From Duganella radicis (GTDB lineage: Bacteria > Pseudomonadota > Gammaproteobacteria > Burkholderiales > Burkholderiaceae_D), in NCBI RefSeq assembly GCF_009720825.1, contig NZ_WNKY01000053.1, positions 1 through 39,505 on the forward strand: a stretch of 39,505 nt of DNA, read 5' to 3'. The position numbers were made by a program, and so were the translations under genes. Below are positions 1 to 7,085 of this stretch, piece after piece (position 1 is the stretch's first letter; each line of letters opens with the position of its first letter). Below the pieces are notes generated by a model. The model did no database searches. It saw only the letters and a list, made by a program, of their open reading frames with translations, and was not told the DNA's origin.

Positions 1-389
1 GACCGGCCGCGGCCGCGCCCGCGCCCGCGCCGGCGGCGACACCGGCCGTGGCGGCGGACAAGGCGCAGCTGGCGCGCGGCAAAGCGGTGTTCGACAGCGC
101 ATGCACAGCCTGCCATCAGGCCGCCGGCGAAGGCGTGCCCGGCGTGTTCCCGCCGCTGGCCAACTCGGACTTCTTCAAGGAGCGTCCATACGAAATGGCG
201 CACATCGTGCTCCATGGGCGCAGCGGCGAGATTGTCGTCAACGGCGACCACTACAACGGCGTCATGCCGGCGCAGGATCTCAGCGACGAGGATATCGCGG
301 CGGTCATCAACTACGTCAGCGTGGAGCTCAACCAGGGCAAGCCCGCCATCACCGCGCCGCAGGTGCGCGCCATGCGCAAGGCGAAGTAG
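1..389 (+). CDS. nirK: C-terminal cytochrome c domain of a probable copper nitrite reductase (partial, 5' end outside window)
   Basis: The reading frame is open from the first bases, so this is the 3' end of a longer gene. It begins with an Ala/Pro-rich linker and continues into a monohaem cytochrome c domain of about 110 residues. The haem-binding motif CTACH is present, and the Met of GVMP is the likely second axial ligand. Three-domain copper nitrite reductases of the Ralstonia pickettii type carry such a C-terminal electron-donating domain after a flexible linker, and would act in the periplasm reducing nitrite to nitric oxide. The NirK assignment rests on this architecture and on the following NirV-like and SCO genes; the copper domains themselves are not visible. 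Another cytochrome-fused oxidoreductase is possible. Confidence 0.65.
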   Translation, partial: PAAAAPAPAPAATPAVAADKAQLARGKAVFDSACTACHQAAGEGVPGVFPPLANSDFFKERPYEMAHIVLHGRSGEIVVNGDHYNGVMPAQDLSDEDIAAVINYVSVELNQGKPAITAPQVRAMRKAK

Positions 390-391
390 CC

Positions 392-1183
392 ATGGACGCC
401 GCCGGGCCAGCGACACGCTGCGCCATGCTGCTGGCGACGGTCCTCGCCGCCGGCAGTTGCGCGGCCGGCAGCGCCAGCTACCGTCCCATCCCCGGCGGCG
501 CGCTGCGCAGCGTGCTGCCGGCCGACGGGGTGGCGGCCGATGCGCGGGTCGCGCCGTTCCTGCTGCGCGAACGCCTCGTCACCAACCGCGAATTCGCCGC
601 CTTCCTGGAGGCGTCGCCGGGCTGGCGCCGCGCGGGCGCCTCGCCCCTGTTTGTCTCGCCCACCTATCTCACCGGGCCGAACGCCGCCGACGACGCCCCG
701 GTGGTGCGCGTCAGCTGGTATGCCGCGCAAGCCTACTGCGCCAGCGAGCAGGCCCGCCTGCCGCGCTGGTACGAATGGGAATTCGCCGCCGCGGCCGATG
801 CCACCCATCCCGACGCCCGCGACGACGACGCCTGGCTGTCCGCCATCCTGCGCTGGTATGCGGACGCCGGCAAGGCCCCGCCCGGCCGCGTGGCCGCTGC
901 CGCCGCCAACTACTACGGCATCCACGACCTGCACGGCCTGGTGTGGGAATGGGTGGAAGACTACAGCGGCCTGTTCGTCAACGCCGACAGCCGCGCCACG
1001 GGAGAACAGAAACAGCTCGACTACTGCGGCGGCGCCGCCGTCTCGCTGGCGGACCGCCGCAACTACGCCATTCTGATGCGCCTCGCCCTGCTGTCCGCCA
1101 TGGAAGCGCGGCAGGACGGCGCCAACCTGGGATTCCGCTGCGCGCGCGATCCCGCCCTCACCGATCAAGGAGCCACACCATGA
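392..1183 (+). CDS. SUMF1/formylglycine-generating-enzyme-fold protein, NirV-like
   Basis: A 263-residue protein starting two bases after the preceding stop. A hydrophobic N-terminus ending near AAGS suggests export. The body shows SUMF1-fold signatures: VTNREFAAFLE, PVVRVSWYAAQAYC, RLPRWYEWEFAA, GLVWEWVEDY and a terminal NLGFRCARD. Proteins of this fold (NirV) accompany nirK in several denitrifiers, where their role is unsettled. The usual RGGSW block is replaced by YCGGAA, so the cysteine pair of true formylglycine-generating enzymes does not look conserved, and sulfatase maturation is unlikely. Its last four bases overlap the SCO start (ATGA), so translational coupling is likely. The family is clear; the function is open. 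Confidence 0.8.
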   Translation: MDAAGPATRCAMLLATVLAAGSCAAGSASYRPIPGGALRSVLPADGVAADARVAPFLLRERLVTNREFAAFLEASPGWRRAGASPLFVSPTYLTGPNAADDAPVVRVSWYAAQAYCASEQARLPRWYEWEFAAAADATHPDARDDDAWLSAILRWYADAGKAPPGRVAAAAANYYGIHDLHGLVWEWVEDYSGLFVNADSRATGEQKQLDYCGGAAVSLADRRNYAILMRLALLSAMEARQDGANLGFRCARDPALTDQGATP

Positions 1184-1815
1184 ACCGCATCGCCATCGCC
1201 GCCCTCGTCGCCGCCATCCTGCCGGCGGCCGCCATCGACAGCATCGCCGCCCAGCCGGCGCCGGCGCCCGCGGCCGCGCCGGCCGCCACGCTCTACCAGT
1301 TGACCACGCCGCTCACCGACGCCGCTGGCCAGCGCTTCACACTGGCCGACCTGGCCGGCCAGCCGCTGCTGCTCACCATGTTCTACGGCGATTGCCACAC
1401 CGCCTGTCCCATCGTGATCGAAACCCTGAAGCGCACCGTGGCCGCGCTCGGCCCCGACGGCAAATCGCTGCGGGTGCTGCTGGTCAGCCTCGATCCCAAG
1501 CGCGACAGTCCCAAGTCGCTGGCCATGCTGTCACGCTCGCACGGCCTCGATCCCGCCCAGTACCGGCTGGCGGTCGCCAACGATGAAACCAGCACCCGCA
1601 CGCTAGCCTCGGCCCTCAATATCCGCTACCGCGCGCTGGACAACGGCGACATCAGCCACACCACCCGCATCGTCCTGCTGAACGCCGCCGGCGCCGTGCA
1701 GGCCGACAGCACGCAGTTGCAGCCAGACCCTGATCCCGCCCTGCTCAGGCACATCGCCGACCTGCTGAAAACGCAAAAGGATAAGACCGATCAAGAAATC
1801 GCAAGATTGCGGTAA
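1180..1815 (+). CDS. SCO1/SenC-family copper chaperone, thioredoxin fold
   Basis: A 211-residue exported protein with an N-terminal signal or anchor segment and an Ala/Pro-rich stretch before the thioredoxin-like domain. The copper-binding CxxxC is seen as GDCHTACP near residue 70, and the third ligand is probably the His of DISHTTR. SCO proteins deliver copper to, or keep reduced the thiols of, cupredoxin and CuA sites in the periplasm. Its start overlaps the stop of the NirV-like gene by four bases. With the upstream nitrite reductase remnant this suggests a role in loading or maintaining copper in NirK (inference). It is the last gene of that operon; a separate promoter region for nrdD follows. 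Confidence 0.85.
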   Translation: MNRIAIAALVAAILPAAAIDSIAAQPAPAPAAAPAATLYQLTTPLTDAAGQRFTLADLAGQPLLLTMFYGDCHTACPIVIETLKRTVAALGPDGKSLRVLLVSLDPKRDSPKSLAMLSRSHGLDPAQYRLAVANDETSTRTLASALNIRYRALDNGDISHTTRIVLLNAAGAVQADSTQLQPDPDPALLRHIADLLKTQKDKTDQEIARLR

Positions 1816-1827
1816 ACAGGGCTCGGC

Positions 1828-1874
1828 ATACCATATATAGTGGTTTCCCAGATCAACACAACCAGATATGGGAT
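1828..1874 (+). promoter_or_regulatory. Candidate tandem NrdR boxes overlapping the nrdD promoter
   Basis: Two elements resembling the NrdR box (acaCwAtATaTwGtgt) lie at 1828-1843 and 1859-1874. The first matches 13 of 16 consensus positions around ATATAT. The second matches about 9 around AGATAT. They start 31 bp apart, three helical turns, the spacing typical of paired NrdR boxes. A possible promoter, TAAACA (1813-1818), 17 bp, TATAGT (1836-1841), overlaps the first box. NrdR represses ribonucleotide reductase operons when dATP is plentiful. The first box is convincing and the second is weak alone. Confidence 0.55.
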
Positions 1875-1887
1875 ACAAGGAGTGTAT

Positions 1888-3675
1888 ATGGCAGGGCTGA
1901 ACCACAGCACCATCAGCAAGCGCGACGGCGGCGCGCCAGAGCGCCGCCCCCAGGTGGACGTCGCCGCCTCGGTCAACGAATACCTGGAGCGCCAGGACTG
2001 GCGCATCAACGCCAACGCCAACCAGGGCTACTCGCTGGGCGGCTTGATACTCAACGTGTCCGGCAAGGTGATCGCCAACTACTGGTTGCACCACGTCTAC
2101 ACGCCGGAAATCGGCCAGGCCCACCGCGAAGCCGACCTGCACATCCACGATCTCGACATGCTGGCTGGCTACTGCGCCGGCTGGTCGCTGCGCACCCTGC
2201 TCAACGAAGGCTTGAACGGCGTGCCCGGCAAGGTGGAGGCCAGCCCGCCGCGCCACATGTCCAGCGCGGTCGGGCAGATCGTCAACTTCCTCGGCACGCT
2301 GCAGAATGAATGGGCTGGCGCCCAGGCCTTCAGCTCCTTCGACACCTACATGGCGCCGTTCGTGCGCAAGGACAGCCTGCGCTACGAGGAAGTCAAGCAG
2401 TACATGCAGGAGCTGATCTACAACCTCAACGTGCCGTCGCGCTGGGGCACGCAGACGCCGTTCACCAACCTCACTTTCGACTGGGTCTGTCCGGAAGACC
2501 TGCGCGAGCAGGTGCCCTATATCGGCGGCGAGGAAATGCCGTTCACCTACGGCGCGCTGCAGGCCGAGATGGACATGATCAACCGCGCCTACATCGAAGT
2601 CATGATGGCGGGCGACGCCAAGGGCCGCGCCTTCACCTTCCCCATCCCCACCTACAACATCACGCGGGACTTCGCCTGGGACAGCCCCAACGCCGAACTG
2701 CTGTTCGAGATGACCGCGCGCTATGGCCTGCCCTACTTCCAGAATTTCATCAATTCGGAACTACAACCCAACATGATACGGTCCATGTGCTGCCGCCTGC
2801 AGCTGGACCTGCGCGAGCTGCTCAAGCGCGGCAACGGCCTGTTCGGATCGGCCGAACAGACCGGATCGCTGGGCGTGGTCACCATCAATTGCGCCCGCCT
2901 CGGCTATCTGCACGCCGGCGACGAGCCCGGCCTGATCGCCGCGCTGGACCGCCTGCTGGAGCTGGGGCGCGACAGCCTGGAGGTCAAGCGCAAGGTGATC
3001 CAGCACCACATGGACAACGGCCTGTTCCCCTATACGAAACGCTACCTGGGCACGCTGCGCAATCACTTCTCCACGCTGGGTGTCAACGGCATCAATGAAA
3101 TGATACGCAACTTCTACGCGCCGGACGGGCAGGACATCACCACTCCGCCAGGCCACGCGCTGGCCGTGCGCCTGCTGGACCATGTGCGCGCGCGCATGCT
3201 GGAATTCCAGGAGCACACCGGCCATATGTACAACCTCGAAGCCACGCCGGCCGAAGGCACGACCTACCGCTTCGCCAAGGAAGACCGCAAGCGCTACCCG
3301 GACATCCTCCAGGCCGGCTCGCCGCAGGCGCCCTACTACACCAACTCGTCGCAACTGCCGGTCGGCTATACAGACGATCCGTTCGAGGCGTTGGAGCAGC
3401 AGGACGAGCTGCAGCGCAAATACACGGGCGGCACGGTGCTGCATCTGTACCTGACCGAAGCCCTGTCCAGCGCGGACGCCTGCCGCACACTGGTGCGGCG
3501 CGCGCTGGGCCGCTTCGGCCTGCCCTACATCACCGTGACGCCGACCTTCTCGATCTGTCCGCGCCACGGCTACCTGAACGGCGCCCACGCGTTCTGCCCG
3601 AAATGCGACGCCGAACTGATCGCCCGCAAGCAGTCCCTTCAACCACAAGCAAAGGAAGCATCATGCTGCAAATAG
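1888..3675 (+). CDS. nrdD: Anaerobic (class III) ribonucleoside-triphosphate reductase catalytic subunit lacking its glycyl-radical domain
   Basis: This 595-residue protein reduces ribonucleotides to deoxyribonucleotides without oxygen. Seen in the sequence: Cys96 in GYCAGWSL, the conserved MCCRL at Cys301-Cys302, and a C-terminal zinc knuckle of Cys557, His560, Cys570 and Cys573 (CPRHGY...CPKC). The start is the ATG with AAGGAG at 1877-1882; an upstream in-frame ATG at 1840 lacks such a site. Family members normally continue past the zinc knuckle into an R-V-x-G-Y glycyl-radical loop. Here the protein instead ends in a 22-residue tail with SCCK, and the radical loop is in the next gene, whose ATG overlaps this one by 13 bases. 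The enzyme is probably a complex of the two polypeptides, activated by the NrdG encoded just downstream. Confidence 0.93.
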   Translation: MAGLNHSTISKRDGGAPERRPQVDVAASVNEYLERQDWRINANANQGYSLGGLILNVSGKVIANYWLHHVYTPEIGQAHREADLHIHDLDMLAGYCAGWSLRTLLNEGLNGVPGKVEASPPRHMSSAVGQIVNFLGTLQNEWAGAQAFSSFDTYMAPFVRKDSLRYEEVKQYMQELIYNLNVPSRWGTQTPFTNLTFDWVCPEDLREQVPYIGGEEMPFTYGALQAEMDMINRAYIEVMMAGDAKGRAFTFPIPTYNITRDFAWDSPNAELLFEMTARYGLPYFQNFINSELQPNMIRSMCCRLQLDLRELLKRGNGLFGSAEQTGSLGVVTINCARLGYLHAGDEPGLIAALDRLLELGRDSLEVKRKVIQHHMDNGLFPYTKRYLGTLRNHFSTLGVNGINEMIRNFYAPDGQDITTPPGHALAVRLLDHVRARMLEFQEHTGHMYNLEATPAEGTTYRFAKEDRKRYPDILQAGSPQAPYYTNSSQLPVGYTDDPFEALEQQDELQRKYTGGTVLHLYLTEALSSADACRTLVRRALGRFGLPYITVTPTFSICPRHGYLNGAHAFCPKCDAELIARKQSLQPQAKEASCCK

Positions 3676-3842
3676 AACCAACCACCATCGAGCTCGACGA
3701 CGCCGAACGCCAGCCCTGCGAAATCTGGACCCGCGTGATGGGCTATCACCGCCCCGTCTCGTCCTTCAACATCGGCAAGCAGGGCGAGTACCAGGAGCGC
3801 AAGTTCTTCCGCGAGCCTGACGCCACCAAGGGACGCGGCTGA
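3663..3842 (+). CDS. nrdD: Stand-alone glycyl-radical domain of the anaerobic ribonucleotide reductase
   Basis: A 59-residue protein containing RVMGYHRPVSSFNIGKQ, which matches the C-terminal glycyl-radical region of ordinary NrdD (R-V-x-G-Y followed by an N-x-G-K-Q-x-E stretch). Gly27 is the expected radical site. It lies in the -1 frame relative to nrdD, with its own ATG and a purine-rich AAAGGAA about 7 bases upstream, so it is probably translated independently by coupled reinitiation. About 23 residues precede the radical motif and have no counterpart in fused enzymes, which argues against a recent frameshift. By analogy, YfiD/GrcA is a small glycyl-radical protein that substitutes for the pyruvate formate-lyase C-terminus. 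The large subunit contains no copy of the loop, so this small protein should be essential for activity. Confidence 0.88.
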   Translation: MLQIEPTTIELDDAERQPCEIWTRVMGYHRPVSSFNIGKQGEYQERKFFREPDATKGRG

Positions 3843-3843
3843 C

Positions 3844-4560
3844 ATGGGCGGCCGCATGCTGCGGGTGGGCGGCTACACGCCGTTCAGCACCGGCGAATTT
3901 CCCGGCCTGCTGTCGGCCGTGGTATTCGTGCAAGGCTGTCCATGGCGTTGCGGCTACTGCCACAATCCGCATCTGCAGCCGCGCGACAGCGGCGCCATAG
4001 CCTGGCCGGAGATCCTGGCGCGGCTGGCGCACCGCGCCGGCATGCTGGACGCCGTGGTGTTTTGCGGCGGCGAACCGACCATCGATCCCGCGCTCGGCGA
4101 CGCCATCGAACAGGTGCGCGCGCTGGGGTTCAAGGTCGGACTGGAGACCGCCTGCATCTATCCGGACCGGCTGCGGCAAGTGCTGCCGCTGCTGGACTGG
4201 GTGGGATTCGACGTCAAGACCGTGTTCGACGACTACCCGTCCGTGACCGGCGTCAGCGGCAGCGGACAACCGGTGCGCGCCAGCGTTGCCGCCATCGTGG
4301 CCAGCGGCGTCGATTACGAGTGCCGCACCACCGTCCATCCGCGCTTGCTGCAGCCGGCCGTGTTGCTGGAACTGGCGCAGACCCTGGCCGCCATGGGCGT
4401 GGAGCATTATGTGTTGCAGGAATTCCGCGCCACCGGCTGCGACAGCGCCACCCTGCGCGCCGGCGCGCGCGCCGGCTATCCGGGGCCCGACCTGCTGGCG
4501 CAGATCGCGCCCCTGTTCCGCCGCTTCAGCGTGCGCCGCCCCGGCGTGGGAGCGCGCTGA
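3844..4560 (+). CDS. nrdG: Anaerobic ribonucleotide reductase-activating protein, radical SAM
   Basis: A 238-residue radical SAM protein. CPWRCGYC gives the CxxxCxxC that binds a 4Fe-4S cluster (Cys32, Cys36, Cys39), and FCGGEPTID carries the GGE S-adenosylmethionine-binding motif. NrdG enzymes reductively cleave S-adenosylmethionine and abstract a hydrogen from the NrdD glycine, here most likely Gly27 of the separate radical-domain protein. It is longer than the roughly 155-residue E. coli NrdG, matching the longer activase class. It starts one base after the small gene's stop, so all three form one operon. Its 3' end overlaps the oppositely oriented ubiT by 35 bp. Confidence 0.92.
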   Translation: MGGRMLRVGGYTPFSTGEFPGLLSAVVFVQGCPWRCGYCHNPHLQPRDSGAIAWPEILARLAHRAGMLDAVVFCGGEPTIDPALGDAIEQVRALGFKVGLETACIYPDRLRQVLPLLDWVGFDVKTVFDDYPSVTGVSGSGQPVRASVAAIVASGVDYECRTTVHPRLLQPAVLLELAQTLAAMGVEHYVLQEFRATGCDSATLRAGARAGYPGPDLLAQIAPLFRRFSVRRPGVGAR

Positions 4561-5023
4561 ACAGGCGCGTCAGCGCTTCCCTCCCCAGCTCGGTCAAGGG
4601 CGCTTCGATCGCGTCGAGGCTGTTCTTGACCAGCAGCCCCAGCTCGGTATCGCCCTCCATCGACAAGCGACGCGAGAAGAACAGCGTGTCCGGGTCCGAC
4701 TCGCGCCGTGCCAATGCCAGCAGGTCGCGCGCGCTGGCGCCCAGCTCCAGCGCCGGCTGGCCGCTGCTGGAGCCGGGCGCCAGCGCCTCGAAGCCCTGGC
4801 CGTGCCAGCGGAAGTCGAAGGCGACGCCGGCGTCGGTGACGCGCAGGCGCAGATGGCGTCCCTCCAGGCCGGCGCGCACATCGTCCGGCAGATGCGGGCG
4901 CAACACCAGGTTGAGCGCGGCCACGCACAGCAGCGAACCGGGATAGGCCGGCAGACGCCGGCCCAGCGCCGCCAGCAACGGCGGCAGGATCAGGTTCTGG
5001 TTGACTGGGACGGCCGGCATCAT
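4526..5023 (-). CDS. ubiT: UbiT, SCP2-domain lipid-binding accessory factor for anaerobic ubiquinone synthesis
   Basis: A 165-residue protein whose middle is an SCP2 sterol-carrier fold, ending in the family-typical block FFSRRLSMEGDTELGLLVKN followed by SLDAIEAP. UbiT is needed with UbiU and UbiV for ubiquinone synthesis without oxygen, probably binding the hydrophobic intermediates. The start chosen is the first of two adjacent ATG codons; it overlaps the ubiV stop as ATGA, so translation is coupled. A longer in-frame start at 5068 would lie inside ubiV and adds a non-conserved Arg-rich stretch. Its 3' end runs 35 bp into the convergent nrdG. Confidence 0.9.
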   Translation of the reverse strand: MMPAVPVNQNLILPPLLAALGRRLPAYPGSLLCVAALNLVLRPHLPDDVRAGLEGRHLRLRVTDAGVAFDFRWHGQGFEALAPGSSSGQPALELGASARDLLALARRESDPDTLFFSRRLSMEGDTELGLLVKNSLDAIEAPLTELGREALTRLFSALPRRGGAR

Positions 5024-5910
5024 GCGGCCTCCCCGCTGCGGTACTCCAGCCCGGGGCGGCCGTACCAATAGCCGTTGCAGGCGTCGGCCGGCTGCAGCGG
5101 CGCCATCGCGCGCGGATTCTGGCTACCCTGGCGCGCCGCGTCGAAGGCGGCTGCGATCGCCGGCATGTGGCCCGACTGCGGGCTCAGGCGCACCACGTCC
5201 ACCCCCAGTTCCTGCATCTGCGGCAGTTCGGCGATCAGGTTGCACACCAGCGCGGACTGGCTCTGGATGCCGTTCAGGACCAGGAACTGCTGTTGCTCGC
5301 GGGTCCGCATCAGCAGGCCGTCCGGATGCTCAAGGCAGCTGAAGCGGCAATCGTCCTTGGGCAGGTTGCGGTTGCGGGCCGTGAAGCAACGCGCGGAAAA
5401 CGCCAGCGGCATGCGGCCATAGGCAAACACCTCGGTCTGCATGCCTTCCGGGCGCGCGGCCTGCATGTGCCGCAGGCCGGCGCGGCCCATCTCCAGCGGC
5501 ATCACCCAGCGCCCCGCCCCCTGTTCACGCATCAGCTGCAAGGTCGGCGGGTTGTAGATGTTGAGATGGGGGCCGGCCACAAAGCGCGCCTGGCCGGACA
5601 GCATCCGCACCGCGCCCATGTCGTTGGCCTCGACCGTGAAGCGGCCGTTGGCGGTCAGCCGGCGCTGGGCGGCGAGATCGGCGCTGGACTCGATCAGCGT
5701 CAGCGTCGACAGCACCACCTCCTTGCCGCGCTCCTGCAGCATGGCGGCCAGCGCCAGCCAGTCGCTTGGGCGCAGCTCATGCCGGCGCGAGCATACCGTT
5801 TCGCCGAGGTAGACGATGTCCAGCGGCGTCTCGGCCATGCGTTCGTAAAATTCCATGGTGTGGGCGCGGGGCCAGTAGTACAGCAAAGGTCCCAGGGCTA
5901 ATTTCAGCAT
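5020..5910 (-). CDS. ubiV: UbiV, Fe-S U32-family subunit of the oxygen-independent ubiquinone hydroxylase
   Basis: A 296-residue peptidase-U32-type protein. It has four cysteines at 40, 175, 188 and 192, spaced like the cluster ligands of E. coli UbiV (39, 180, 193, 197). Family signatures include LGPLLYYWPR at the start, CSRRHELRPSDWL, FSARCFTARN and DACNGYW. UbiU and UbiV form a 4Fe-4S heterodimer that hydroxylates the ubiquinone ring anaerobically, using prephenate as hydroxyl donor in the studied system. The start at 5910 has GGAG about 7 bases upstream and matches the E. coli N-terminus. An alternative ATG at 5928 overlaps the ubiU stop as ATGA and would add six residues. Confidence 0.93.
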   Translation of the reverse strand: MLKLALGPLLYYWPRAHTMEFYERMAETPLDIVYLGETVCSRRHELRPSDWLALAAMLQERGKEVVLSTLTLIESSADLAAQRRLTANGRFTVEANDMGAVRMLSGQARFVAGPHLNIYNPPTLQLMREQGAGRWVMPLEMGRAGLRHMQAARPEGMQTEVFAYGRMPLAFSARCFTARNRNLPKDDCRFSCLEHPDGLLMRTREQQQFLVLNGIQSQSALVCNLIAELPQMQELGVDVVRLSPQSGHMPAIAAAFDAARQGSQNPRAMAPLQPADACNGYWYGRPGLEYRSGEAA

Positions 5911-5924
5911 GATTTCTCCGTGTT

Positions 5925-6944
5925 TCATTTCCAGGAACGGTGGTAGGCGCCCAGCGTGTGCTGCTGCCCCTCCGCCAGTGTGTTCAGCTCGGCCATCCAG
6001 CCCGGCTTGACCGAATAGCGGGCCGCATTGCCCAGGCATTCGTCGAGCGCCGCGCGCCACACCCGCGTGACCTGCGCCACGTAGGCGGGGCTGCGCTGGC
6101 GGCCCTCGATCTTCACCGCGCGCACGCCCATCTCCAGCAGGCGCGGCAACAGTTCCAGCGTGTTCAGGCTGGTCGGCTCCTCGATGGCGTAATAGGTCTC
6201 GTCCCCGACCTCGAAGCGCCCCTTGCACAGCGTGGGATAGCTGGCGTTTTCCCGCGGCGTGTAGCGGTCGATCATCACGCCGTTGAGGCGCGACTCCAGG
6301 CCGCGCGGGTTCTGCTGCCAGCGCACCGCCTTGGCCGGCGAGCACACGCCGTGCGTGTTGGGCGCCTCCCCGGTCACATAGGACGACAGCGCGCAGCGGC
6401 CCTCCACCATCACGCACAGGCTGCCGAAGCCGAACACCTCGATTTCCACCGGTGTGTGCCGCACCACCTGTTCCACCTGCTGCAGCGACAGCACGCGCGG
6501 CAAAACCGCGCGGGCCACGCCGAAATGCTCATGGTAGAAATTGATGGCCTCCGCGTTGGTGGCCGAGCCCTGCACCGACAAGTGCAGGCGCAGGCCGGGA
6601 TGGCGCCGGCAGGCGTAGGCCATCAGGCCCGGGTCGGCCATGATGACGGCGTCGACGCCGGCTTCCGCCGCGCGGTCGATGGCGCCTTGCCACAGCGCGG
6701 CATTGTCGGGCTGCGGATAGGTGTTCAGCGCCAGGAACACCTTGCGGCCGCGGCGGTGCGCATAATCGATGCCGCTGGCGATGGCCGCATCGTCGAAATT
6801 CAGGCCGGCGAAATTGCGGGCATTGGTAGCGTCGCGAAAGCCGAGATAAACACAATCGGCGCCCAGGTCGATCGCCGACTTCAGCGCCGGCAGGCTGCCG
6901 GCCGGGCAAACCAGCTCGATCGCTGGCGGGGTAGCGGGATTCAT
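5925..6944 (-). CDS. ubiU: UbiU, Fe-S U32-family subunit of the oxygen-independent ubiquinone hydroxylase
   Basis: A 339-residue U32-family protein very like E. coli UbiU: IELVCPAGSLPALKSAID near the start, NARNFAGLNF, FGSLCVMVEGRC, SSYVTGEAPN, ESRLNGVMIDRY, KIEGRQRSPAYV and a terminal LGAYHRSWK. The four cluster cysteines are at 177, 184, 201 and 240, each offset by exactly eight from E. coli positions 169, 176, 193 and 232. It is the first gene of ubiUVT, which lets the cell keep making ubiquinone when oxygen is absent, for instance to support nitrite respiration. An FNR-type palindrome about 70 bp upstream suggests anaerobic induction. It was once annotated as a collagenase-like protease; the ubiUVT order makes UbiU the better call. 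Confidence 0.95.
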   Translation of the reverse strand: MNPATPPAIELVCPAGSLPALKSAIDLGADCVYLGFRDATNARNFAGLNFDDAAIASGIDYAHRRGRKVFLALNTYPQPDNAALWQGAIDRAAEAGVDAVIMADPGLMAYACRRHPGLRLHLSVQGSATNAEAINFYHEHFGVARAVLPRVLSLQQVEQVVRHTPVEIEVFGFGSLCVMVEGRCALSSYVTGEAPNTHGVCSPAKAVRWQQNPRGLESRLNGVMIDRYTPRENASYPTLCKGRFEVGDETYYAIEEPTSLNTLELLPRLLEMGVRAVKIEGRQRSPAYVAQVTRVWRAALDECLGNAARYSVKPGWMAELNTLAEGQQHTLGAYHRSWK

Positions 6945-6986
6945 GTAGTGACTGTTCCAAAATAAGTATGCCGGATGGGCGCACGA

Positions 6987-6992
6987 ACTTTA
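6987..6992 (-). promoter_or_regulatory. Candidate -10 element of ubiUVT
   Basis: Reading leftward, TAAAGT matches 4 of 6 positions of the -10 consensus. Its centre lies 33 bp from the centre of the FNR-like palindrome. That places the palindrome near -41.5 from a start site around 6981, the position of a class II activator. No good -35 hexamer is seen, as expected of an activated promoter. Confidence 0.4.
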
Positions 6993-7015
6993 GCGCCACG
7001 TCACTCTGGTATTCC

Positions 7016-7029
7016 TTGATATGAATCAA
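7016..7029. promoter_or_regulatory. FNR/Anr-type anaerobic regulator box
   Basis: TTGATATGAATCAA is a perfect TTGAT-N4-ATCAA palindrome, the consensus for FNR-family regulators. It lies in the 141-bp gap between the divergent ubiU and DUF2249 genes, 33 bp centre-to-centre from a candidate -10 on each side. It would activate both directions under oxygen limitation. A Dnr/Nnr-type nitric-oxide sensor could bind the same sequence. Confidence 0.85.
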
Positions 7030-7052
7030 AGAATTCAAGCTTCGCTGAGTGG

Positions 7053-7058
7053 GACAAT
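7053..7058 (+). promoter_or_regulatory. Candidate -10 element of the DUF2249-membrane protein operon
   Basis: GACAAT matches 4 of 6 positions of the -10 consensus. It is centred 33 bp from the FNR-like palindrome, mirroring the leftward candidate. The start site would fall near 7064, about 20 bases before the ATG. Confidence 0.4.
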
Positions 7059-7085
7059 CTGTTCCATACCAATGAGGACCAACGC

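Noticed and set aside
3640..3700. Programmed or accidental frameshift joining nrdD to its radical domain
   Set aside because: No classic slippery heptamer is seen at the overlap, the small gene has its own start and ribosome site, and a fused product would have a linker of more than 40 residues where ordinary NrdD has only about ten.
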